Positions 1-5,015 of a stretch of 5,015 nt of DNA are shown piece after piece. Each line of letters begins with the position of its first letter. Within the stretch, counting starts at the first letter, position 1. A program made the translations under genes and the position numbers. The stretch spans positions 1-5,015 of the forward strand of contig CALQNE010000257.1 of the NCBI GenBank assembly GCA_943331855.1, given 5' to 3'. The notes under the pieces were generated by a model. That model worked only from the letters and a program-made list of their open reading frames with translations. It was not told the DNA's origin and made no database searches. This stretch comes from Bordetella parapertussis (GTDB lineage Bacteria > Pseudomonadota > Gammaproteobacteria > Burkholderiales > Burkholderiaceae_B).

Positions 1-146
1 AGGTGGTTCAAAGCGCGTCCTCCTTGCTCAAAGCCAGCGGCATTGATGCAACCAGCAAAAACTTAGAAAGTTTTCTGCAAATACTGCAAAAAAACGTGAC
101 TGCATCGATTGAAGATAGGGGCAATCTGGTCGATCAATCGGTTTAA
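1..146 (+). CDS. C-terminal end of an unrecognised protein (5' end outside window)
   Basis: An open frame enters from before base 1 and ends at TAA 144-146. The visible residues (from codon 3-5) begin VVQSASSLLKASGIDATSKN and end with RGNLVDQSV. The segment is polar and probably helical, with heptad-like leucine/isoleucine spacing around LESFLQILQKNV. It has no cysteine, no membrane segment and no motif that I can tie to a family. The start codon is outside the window; the GTG at 3-5 is in frame but has no visible ribosome binding site. The 56-bp gap to the multicopper oxidase gene shows no terminator, so the two could be cotranscribed. That it is a real gene rests on the uninterrupted frame, natural-looking composition and sensible placement upstream of a same-strand gene. 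Function is unknown. Confidence 0.5.
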   Translation, partial: VVQSASSLLKASGIDATSKNLESFLQILQKNVTASIEDRGNLVDQSV

Positions 147-195
147 AGATCAAAAAATGGCATGCTAGCGCCCAGTTTATCCATCTCAAATACCT

Positions 196-200
196 AGGAA
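196..200 (+). promoter_or_regulatory. Ribosome binding site of the multicopper oxidase gene
   Basis: AGGAA lies just upstream of the ATG at 203 and is the only purine-rich Shine-Dalgarno-like stretch nearby. The spacing is short (about 3 nt after AGGA), so it may be only moderately efficient. It supports the ATG at 203, which also gives a complete export signal. Confidence 0.5.
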
Positions 201-202
201 AA

Positions 203-1774
203 ATGAAGATTTCACACACAAATAATGGCACATCGTTGCCCAGGAGGGGCGCGCTTAAATGGTTATCTGGCTCTTTGCTCGGTGGTACCGGGATCATTGT
301 TTCGTGTGGCGGTACCGATGGCAATCCGACGAATGGAACTACAGATACCCCTTTAGGTCCAACAGCGTCTGAACTCAACGCTTTGTGGATTCCCCCCCAA
401 CTGACAGGCACAGTCAACGGTGACATCACAACGTATGAATTGGTGCTTGCGCCGTCTTCTGTCCAATATCAGTCAGGCGCCAAGACGTCCACCTATGGCT
501 ACAACGGTAATGGTTTTTGGGGCCCAACCCTGGTGATGAAGAAGGGCAGCACCGCCCGTATGCAGGTGAAAAATTCACTTGCCGAGGACACTACCACCCA
601 CTGGCATGGGATGCTGGTACCCGGCTCGGTGGATGGTGGTCCACACCAGGTCGTAGCGGCCGGTACGACTTGGCTTACTGAGGCCTTTACAGTCAAAAAC
701 AATGCCGCTACCTACTGGTACCACCCGCATTTGCATCAGATCACCCAAAAACAGCTTACGCTGGGGGCCGGTGGTTTCATCATCGTGCAGGATGAGGCGC
801 AAGACCGTTTGCGCTTGCCGCGTACTTATGGCGTTGACGATATTCCCTTGGTTCTCACCAGTCGACGATTTACCACGACCAATGGCGTAGCCAACCAGTT
901 TGCTTACACAACCACCGCCTATGGCGACTACCTGTTGACCAATGGCGTTATGAACGCTGAGGTCTCGCTCCCTCAGCAGATGGTTAGGCTACGCATCCTG
1001 AACGGCGAAATAGAGCGTAATTACAACCTCGGTTTTAGCGATGGACGAAGCTTCTATGTTATTGCTAACGATGGCGGACTTCTGGATTCGCCCGTGACCG
1101 TTTCCCGTTTAATAATGGCTCCGGGTGAACGCTATGAGATTGTGGTCAACCTGGCTGCGGATACAGTCGGTAGTACCCTAGACTTGAAGTCATATAACGG
1201 CGCCGATGCGGGATTGAGTTTTGGCTATGCCGGGCTGGAAAACGCCACCGGCGGTGAGTTTGGCAGCCTACTGAACTACAAGACTTTCAACCTATTGCAC
1301 ATCAAAGTAATAGCTCCAACAGCCAACGCGGTCACCGCCTTACCTGCCACGCTGGTGAGCAATACCTTCCCAACGGCCGCATCTGCCACTCGGTCCCGCA
1401 CACTGAACATTACGGCAACCGGGCCGGGTGCCCCGTTCACTTTTAACAATGTAGGTTTCAATATGAACACCATCAATCAGACGGTGTCAATAGGTGCTAC
1501 GGAGGTGTGGACCGTCAATGGTGGAAACATATTCGGTCATTCGTTTCACATCCATGGCGTTCAGTTCAAGATTGTGTCGCGCAATGGCAATCCCAATGCG
1601 GTCAAGGCCTATGAGAGCGGTTGGAAGGACACCTTCTATGTTCCGCTCAACGAGACCGTGAGCTTCGTTGCCAAGTTCGACGAGGCGGCGGACACAAGCT
1701 ATCCCTATATGTACCACTGCCATATGGTCAACCACGAGGATTTGGGCTTAATGGGTCAGTTCGTGGTGGCGTAA
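203..1774 (+). CDS. Multicopper oxidase (CueO/CopA/laccase-like), Tat-exported, probable lipoprotein
   Basis: This 523-residue protein is a three-cupredoxin-domain multicopper oxidase. The family couples one-electron oxidation of a substrate (Cu(I), other metals or phenols) to reduction of O2 to water. All four copper-ligand blocks are visible: HWHG (H133, H135), YHPHLH (H174, H176), HSFHIHG (H446, H449, H451) and YHCHMVNHEDLGLMG (H505, C506, H507, H511). Domains run roughly 65-197, 210-368 and 395-523. The N-terminus has a twin-arginine-like motif (PRRGALKW, R14-R15), a hydrophobic stretch and a lipobox-like IVSC with C35, then a Gly/Thr/Asn/Pro-rich linker. I infer Tat export of the folded protein and lipid anchoring in the envelope. 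The type 1 axial position (ten residues after C506) is Leu516 rather than the Met of CueO, with Met517 next to it. No Met-rich copper-binding insert like that of CueO is seen. It abuts the YHYH gene with zero spacing. Substrate is unknown; CueO-like copper tolerance is one option, laccase-like activity another. Confidence 0.93.
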   Translation: MKISHTNNGTSLPRRGALKWLSGSLLGGTGIIVSCGGTDGNPTNGTTDTPLGPTASELNALWIPPQLTGTVNGDITTYELVLAPSSVQYQSGAKTSTYGYNGNGFWGPTLVMKKGSTARMQVKNSLAEDTTTHWHGMLVPGSVDGGPHQVVAAGTTWLTEAFTVKNNAATYWYHPHLHQITQKQLTLGAGGFIIVQDEAQDRLRLPRTYGVDDIPLVLTSRRFTTTNGVANQFAYTTTAYGDYLLTNGVMNAEVSLPQQMVRLRILNGEIERNYNLGFSDGRSFYVIANDGGLLDSPVTVSRLIMAPGERYEIVVNLAADTVGSTLDLKSYNGADAGLSFGYAGLENATGGEFGSLLNYKTFNLLHIKVIAPTANAVTALPATLVSNTFPTAASATRSRTLNITATGPGAPFTFNNVGFNMNTINQTVSIGATEVWTVNGGNIFGHSFHIHGVQFKIVSRNGNPNAVKAYESGWKDTFYVPLNETVSFVAKFDEAADTSYPYMYHCHMVNHEDLGLMGQFVVA

Positions 1775-3007
1775 ATGTCGGCGCGCCTGCGAATCTCGCA
1801 TCCCAGGGGCGGACTGCTTGTCTTGACGTCGGTGCTGCTGGCTGCATGCGACCCATTGGGCGCGCTTCCCTGGGCCCCATCGATTACTGCGGCAAGCACT
1901 GGCAACGCCAGTGTTGTCCTTGACTTCTCCGCGCCGTTATACGGGGGGCAGTCCGCTATTTCCACCTATGTCGCCAGTTGCATGTCTGCGAGCGAAACCT
2001 TGAGTGCTAGGGGGGAGGCCAGCCCCTTGACCGTAGCTGGCTTGGCAAATGGCGTTGAATATGCCTGCGTCGTTCGCGCAAGCAATGTCGCTGGTATGGG
2101 TGCGAACTCTAGCGCTGTCACTGCAAGGCCTGGCCCAGATACTGCGTATTCTCTTGCATCGGGCTACCGCCAAGCGGCCTGGGGCTTGGGCCTGTCGGTC
2201 ACCTTTGCCAACCCATGCACAATGACCGTGTGGCCCAGCGCAAGACCGAGCCATGCAGTGGATCCGTACTATCTGACGGTAGTGCCAACGGGCGCCAAGC
2301 AGGTTCCAGGCAGCGCGAGCAGCGTAACAAAGCTCAGCGCTATGCCGCTGGTGGTCACCCCGTTTCAGGGGCCTGGTGCCACAGAGCCCATGCAGTTCAA
2401 TATTTGTCCTACCAAGGCCCAGGCGCCCACTGCGGTCAACGCCGGTGCCATTGGCGTGCTTATTTCAGGCTCGGTGTTGTATGGCGCAGCAGAGATTTCA
2501 GGACACCGGGCAACCACGCTCAACGACAACGTGTCATTCGCGTTCAAAGGGCGTTCGGGGGACCTTATCGTCGCCCGCTTTATTGATCGCTGCAATGGCC
2601 ACCCAACCCCCACCTACGCGGGCAACAGCTACCACTATCACGGGCTGTCGGCATGCGTCACGTCCTTGGTAGATCAGGAGAGCGGCCCATCGCATTTGAT
2701 CGGAGTGGCCTTGGATGGTTTCCCAATATATGGCGATAAGGACATGAACGGACAGACCATCGCACCCCAGCGTCTGGATGCGTGCAATGGCATCACTAGT
2801 CCTACACCTGAATTCCCGCAGGGGGTGTATCACTACGTTCTGCCATCTGGTGTGAAAGCCCACAACGCATCGCTGCGATGTTATGGCGGCAACATATCAC
2901 GCAAAGTACTCACTATCGCGGATGCTGGTGGCTTTTGCTATGCGCCGCAAGCATCAGGATCAAATAGCGCAAACGGGAAAATGAGAATGGGCGCGCTAGC
3001 GAAGTAA
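1775..3007 (+). CDS. YHYH-domain lipoprotein with N-terminal fibronectin-III-like region
   Basis: This 410-residue protein has a lipoprotein signal (MSARLRISHP start, hydrophobic 13-24, lipobox LAAC with C25). Residues about 32-119 look like one fibronectin type III domain (PSITAASTGNASVVLDFSAP, then GLANGVEYACVVRASNVAG). The rest matches the YHYH family (PF14240): DRCNGH 271-276, NSYHYHG 284-290, DGFPIYG 314-320, LDACNG 334-339, GVYHYVLP 350-357 and CYGG 369-372. Family function is not established; the His/Tyr clusters and paired cysteines suggest metal binding or a disulfide-stabilised envelope domain, which is inference. Besides the lipid-anchor C25 it has nine cysteines. The second motif is YHYV where a second YHYH is common. 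The residue after C25 is Asp, which in E. coli is an inner-membrane retention signal. The ATG follows the oxidase TAA directly, with only a weak G-rich sequence upstream, so translation probably depends on coupling to the oxidase gene. Confidence 0.85.
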   Translation: MSARLRISHPRGGLLVLTSVLLAACDPLGALPWAPSITAASTGNASVVLDFSAPLYGGQSAISTYVASCMSASETLSARGEASPLTVAGLANGVEYACVVRASNVAGMGANSSAVTARPGPDTAYSLASGYRQAAWGLGLSVTFANPCTMTVWPSARPSHAVDPYYLTVVPTGAKQVPGSASSVTKLSAMPLVVTPFQGPGATEPMQFNICPTKAQAPTAVNAGAIGVLISGSVLYGAAEISGHRATTLNDNVSFAFKGRSGDLIVARFIDRCNGHPTPTYAGNSYHYHGLSACVTSLVDQESGPSHLIGVALDGFPIYGDKDMNGQTIAPQRLDACNGITSPTPEFPQGVYHYVLPSGVKAHNASLRCYGGNISRKVLTIADAGGFCYAPQASGSNSANGKMRMGALAK

Positions 3008-3259
3008 TGATCGTGGATTTGGATTCGTACTTCGGCCAATAACAAGTCAGGCGATCAAAGGAAGAAAAAACTTAAGAGATGGTGCGCGAATACTACGAGG
3101 AAGGGTCTGTCACATAAATTCTCGCCTGTACAGCTTACCTATGGCCGCTTTGGATAGGATTGGTCGGATCTCAATTTTGTAATACACAGCGCTGACCCAG
3201 CATATAAATCTGACCTCCGCTTCGGGCAGTCAATACGCGATTGACTGAGGCTGCTTTGG
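3008..3259. other. Intergenic stretch without a supportable gene
   Basis: These 252 bases lie between the YHYH gene and the IS end. All frames are short. No convincing terminator, promoter or RNA gene is visible. A + strand frame from 3011 to a TAG at 3155-3157 ends with a stretch (residues NTTRKGLSHKFSPVQL) that faintly recalls the tail of integrase-core transposases, but this is too weak to annotate. None of the frames looks like the N-terminal part of the AAA_13 gene that resumes on the other side of the IS. Confidence 0.6.
3227..3247. repeat. Perfect 8-bp inverted repeat with 5-nt loop
   Basis: CAGTCAAT (3227-3234) and ATTGACTG (3240-3247) are exact reverse complements around the loop ACGCG. 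No T-run follows on either strand, so it is not a typical intrinsic terminator. It lies 12 bp outside the IS end and could be a protein-binding site, a leftover from another element or chance. Confidence 0.4.
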
Positions 3260-3284
3260 TGGACGTCACCCGCTTTCGTAGACA
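3260..3284 (-). repeat. Terminal inverted repeat, orfB side (IRR)
   Basis: It starts TGGACGTCACCCG and ends TAGACA. It matches the reverse complement of 4463-4487 at 21 of 25 positions, with the first 13 and last 6 identical. It lies just outside the orfB stop codon (3289-3291). Confidence 0.9.
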
Positions 3285-3288
3285 TAAA

Positions 3289-4149
3289 TCAACTTCCGGT
3301 TTGAAGTTGCTCGAACGCAAGCGGGCTCATTTGGTCAAGATGACTGTGCCTGCGGACTCGATTGTAAAAACCTTCAATGTAGTCAAACACGTCTGACTTG
3401 GCTTCCTGGCGGGAAGCATAGATGCGGAGTTTGATTCGCTCCTTCTTCAAGTTACTGAAAAACGATTCAGCAACAGCGTTGTCCCAGCAGTTCCCGCGCC
3501 GACTCATGCTGGGCACCAAGTGGTTGTCTTTGCACCAGCGGTTGAACTCATCACTGCCAAACTGGCTGCCCTGGTCGGAATGAATCATCACTGGCGCTTT
3601 AGGGCGCCTGCGCCATACCGCCATCATCAGGGCATCCAGCACCAGTTCTGTGGCCATGGTGGATTTCATGGACCAGCCAACCACTGCGCGTGAGTACAGG
3701 TCAATCACCACCGTCAGATACAGCCAGCCTTCATAGGTGCGGATGTAGGTGATATCGGTGACCCAGACTTGGTCAGGGTGAGCTACTGTGAATTCGCGCT
3801 GCAACAGGTTTGGTGCTGTGGTGGAGGGCATGCCGACCTTGTAGCGTGGTCGCTTGTAGCCGCGCACCGAGCGCAGTTGGGCTTGGCGCATCAGGCGGGC
3901 AACTCGCTTCTCGCCGCAGGCGATACCAGCCTCGCGCAGGTCACAATGAACGCGTGGGCTGCCATAGATACCTTGGCTGTCTTCAAAGGATTTGCGGATG
4001 TCGGCCATGAGGGATTCATCGGCTAAGGTGCGTGCGCTCTTGGGTGCAGCCTTCCACGCGTAATAGCCGCTGCGCTGGATACGCAAGACCCGACACATGC
4101 TGCTGAGTCGGAACTGGCCTTGGTGCTCAGCCATAAATACGTACTTCAC
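3289..4149 (-). CDS. IS3-family transposase OrfB (DDE catalytic subunit)
   Basis: This 286-residue frame carries the catalytic part of the IS3 transposase, which is normally made as an OrfAB fusion by -1 frameshifting and performs copy-out/paste-in transposition. An HTH_21-like region covers about residues 43-100 (QGIYGSPRVHCDLREAG), and the rve integrase core covers about 120-280. The DDE triad is visible: D132 (WVTDITY), D192 (HSDQGSQ) and E228 (NAVAESFF), with exactly 35 residues between D192 and E228. The C-terminal YNRVRRHSHLDQMSPLAFEQ is typical of the family. Length is normal and there is no internal stop. The frame starts with GTG at 4149-4147, overlapping the orfA TGA as GTGA. In the predicted fusion, orfA is read from 4427 to 4179, base 4179 is re-read, ten linking residues follow (GRNVLCQTVR), and the product is about 379 residues. 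Confidence 0.95.
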   Translation of the reverse strand: MKYVFMAEHQGQFRLSSMCRVLRIQRSGYYAWKAAPKSARTLADESLMADIRKSFEDSQGIYGSPRVHCDLREAGIACGEKRVARLMRQAQLRSVRGYKRPRYKVGMPSTTAPNLLQREFTVAHPDQVWVTDITYIRTYEGWLYLTVVIDLYSRAVVGWSMKSTMATELVLDALMMAVWRRRPKAPVMIHSDQGSQFGSDEFNRWCKDNHLVPSMSRRGNCWDNAVAESFFSNLKKERIKLRIYASRQEAKSDVFDYIEGFYNRVRRHSHLDQMSPLAFEQLQTGS

Positions 4150-4185
4150 CCGGACAGTTTGGCAAAGTACGTTGCGGCCTTTTTT
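4139..4185 (-). promoter_or_regulatory. Programmed -1 frameshift signal: A AAA AAG plus stem-loop
   Basis: On the - strand the orfA frame reads CTA AAA AAG, giving the heptamer A AAA AAG at 4185-4179, the slippery site used by IS3 and IS911. After a 6-nt spacer (4178-4173), ACGTACTT (4172-4165) pairs perfectly with AAGTACGT (4146-4139) around an 18-nt loop. The orfA stop and orfB GTG sit at the loop edge. After slipping, the frame is open into orfB with no stop, so an OrfAB fusion is predicted. Confidence 0.88.
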
Positions 4186-4427
4186 AGGATGTCACGCTCC
4201 TCGTTGGCCCTCTTCAAATCGGCCTTGAGGCGCGACACCTCGGCTTTGAGTTGGGCAGTTTCTCCACTGCCTGGGCCTGCTCTGTCCTGCGCAAGTCGCA
4301 CCCACAGGTATAGGCTTTTGTCCGACATGCCCAAACGCTTGGCAACGTTAACGACTCCGTGGCCACGCTCAGTTACTTGGCGCACCGCTTCAGCCTTGAA
4401 TTCGGCCGGGTATCTCACTCTCTTCAT
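4146..4427 (-). CDS. IS3-family transposase OrfA (DNA-binding subunit)
   Basis: OrfA supplies the N-terminal DNA-binding part of the IS3 transposase, which recognises the terminal repeats; alone it usually acts as a regulator. From the ATG at 4427-4425 it has 93 residues (MKRVRYPAEFKAEAVRQVTE). The helix-turn-helix of the transposase_8 family covers about residues 8-45, with the typical GMSDKSLYLWV segment. A leucine-zipper-like coiled coil follows (LKAEVSRLKADLKRANEERD), then the end ILKKAATYFAKLSG. A GTG nine bases upstream (4436-4434) would add three residues, but the GGAG at 4439-4436 is correctly spaced for the ATG, so I prefer the ATG. The stop TGA (4148-4146) overlaps the orfB start. 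Confidence 0.92.
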   Translation of the reverse strand: MKRVRYPAEFKAEAVRQVTERGHGVVNVAKRLGMSDKSLYLWVRLAQDRAGPGSGETAQLKAEVSRLKADLKRANEERDILKKAATYFAKLSG

Positions 4428-4435
4428 GACTATCA

Positions 4436-4439
4436 CTCC
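4436..4439 (-). promoter_or_regulatory. Ribosome binding site of orfA
   Basis: GGAG on the - strand lies 8 nt before the ATG at 4427-4425. This optimal spacing favours that ATG over the GTG at 4436-4434, which overlaps the GGAG itself. Confidence 0.6.
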
Positions 4440-4462
4440 AGTTCAATTTAGACCTTAACAAG

Positions 4463-4487
4463 TGTCTATTGAAACGGGTGACGTCCA
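4463..4487 (-). repeat. Terminal inverted repeat, orfA side (IRL)
   Basis: Read on the - strand it starts TGGACGTCACCCG and ends TAGACA, pairing with 3260-3284 at 21 of 25 positions. Position 4487 is taken as the IS terminus because it gives TG...CA ends and the identity stops there. Confidence 0.9.
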
Positions 4488-5015
4488 ATGTCCCCGGAAC
4501 GACGTCTTACAAACTTGTTCGGGCAGATGGTACAGAGGCCATGAGGACTTTAAGCGAGGGGGAGAAAACCTTTGTGACGTTTCTGTATTTCTTCCAGCTC
4601 ATCAAAGGTAGTGACACGGAAAGTGGAATTACCAACGACCGAGTCGTGGTCTTTGACGATCCCGTATCCAGTCTTGATAGTGACATCCTTTTCATTGTCA
4701 GTAGCCTCATCAAAGGACTGTTTGACGAAGTCCGGGCGAAGACAGGGCACATCAAACAAATTTTTGTACTTACCCACAACGTGTATTTTCATAAAGAAGT
4801 TACCTTCAACCCCAATCGGCGTAAGAAAAAGAAGGTGATAGGGGATGAGTCGTTCTGGGTGGTTCGCAAGAGTGACCACTTTACGAAGATCGAGCCACAT
4901 GAGTCGAACCCGATTAAGACCTCCTACGAACTTCTGTGGGCAGAACTGCGGCGCCCAGATAGGTCCAACTTAACCATTCAAAACACACTTAGGAGGATTC
5001 TTGAAAACTATTTCA
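4488..5015 (+). pseudogene. 5'-truncated AAA_13-type ATPase (RloC/PrrC-like ATPase), C-terminal part; runs off the window
   Basis: The frame runs from the IS end (codon GTC at 4490) to the window end without a stop, 175 residues so far. It contains an ABC-type signature LSEGEKT (residues 21-27), Walker B and D-loop VVVFDDPVSSLD (52-63), an H-loop-like LTHN (94-97) and a C-terminal NTLRRILENYF (165-175). This combination is characteristic of AAA_13 (PF13166) proteins, which include the ATPases of RloC/PrrC-like anticodon nucleases and other defence-linked proteins. Residues before the first internal ATG (4541) also fit the family (YKLVRADGTEAM just before TLSEGEKT), so the real protein continued further upstream. 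Walker A and any long coiled coil or N-terminal domain are missing, so it cannot form a working ATPase. The frame is open back into the IS to 4430, but no good ribosome binding site is seen. Its 3' end is beyond the window. The exact subfamily is unresolved. Confidence 0.82.

Larger units (their letters stand above)
3260..4487 (-). mobile_element. Complete IS3-family insertion sequence (IS3 group), 1228 bp
   Basis: The element is bounded by 25-bp imperfect inverted repeats with TG...CA termini, typical of IS3-family elements, and carries orfA and orfB in the usual order on the - strand. Both frames are intact and the frameshift signal is canonical, so it looks potentially active. OrfA and OrfB resemble IS3 itself (OrfA end DILKKAATYFAK; OrfB start MKYVFMAEHQ), which suggests the IS3 group; a named element cannot be assigned by eye. 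The bases next to the two ends (TTTGG before 3260, ATGTC after 4487) show no 3-5-bp duplication, so the flanks probably do not descend from one simple insertion. Confidence 0.93.

Noticed and set aside
109..143. Possible sigma-70 promoter upstream of the oxidase (TTGAAG at 109-114)
   Set aside because: No acceptable -10 hexamer lies at the right distance, and the site is inside the upstream coding frame.
28..429. 133-codon - strand frame over the start of the oxidase gene
   Set aside because: It runs across the tail of the upstream gene, the intergenic gap and the oxidase export signal, and its product has no recognisable domain.
1937..2863. Several alternative frames within the YHYH gene
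   Set aside because: They overlap the clearly supported YHYH reading frame and show arginine- or alanine-rich shadow composition without motifs.
3200..3246. Possible - strand promoter starting with TTGACT beside the hairpin
   Set aside because: The best -10-like sequence is at poor spacing and there is no downstream gene on that strand to drive.
3769..4026. Open frames on the + strand inside the IS (also 3810-4010 and 4120-4458)
   Set aside because: They are antisense to orfB/orfA, whose protein motifs are clear, and have no recognisable product.
4507..4900. Two - strand open frames opposite the AAA_13 remnant
   Set aside because: The + strand frame carries signature, Walker B and C-terminal family motifs; the antisense frames have none.
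1..5015. CRISPR array, tRNA or rRNA
   Set aside because: No regularly spaced repeats, cloverleaf-like sequence or rRNA-like segment was seen.

Overview
The window looks like accessory DNA from a Gram-negative proteobacterium. Tat/lipoprotein export signals, a YHYH-domain protein and an IS3-group insertion sequence together suggest a beta-proteobacterium such as a Burkholderiales/Comamonadaceae member, but that placement is inference from gene types and style, not from a marker gene.

Layout. (1) Positions 1-146 hold the last ~48 codons of an unrecognised + strand gene. (2) Positions 203-3007 hold a tight two-gene unit on the + strand: a three-domain multicopper oxidase with a Tat-type, lipoprotein-like signal, then, with no spacer (TAA directly followed by ATG), a lipoprotein with a fibronectin-III-like region and a YHYH domain. 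(3) Positions 3008-3259 are non-coding or decayed DNA with one small perfect hairpin. (4) Positions 3260-4487 are a complete IS3-family element on the - strand. It has 25-bp imperfect terminal inverted repeats (TG...CA ends), orfA and orfB overlapping by GTGA, a DD(35)E catalytic triad and a textbook -1 frameshift signal (A AAA AAG, 6-nt spacer, 8-bp stem-loop). (5) Positions 4488-5015 hold the C-terminal ATPase part of an AAA_13-type (RloC/PrrC-like ATPase) gene. Its reading frame runs straight out of the IS end, so its 5' part, including Walker A, is missing.

How it fits together. The oxidase and the YHYH lipoprotein are probably translated from one message and act in the cell envelope, plausibly on copper, another metal or an organic reductant; the substrate is unknown. 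The best candidate for an undescribed system here is this oxidase/YHYH pair. The right half records an IS-associated rearrangement: the IS has no matching target duplication, and the DNA left of it is not the missing half of the AAA_13 gene, so an IS-mediated deletion or recombination probably joined two unrelated regions and destroyed a possible defence-type ATPase.
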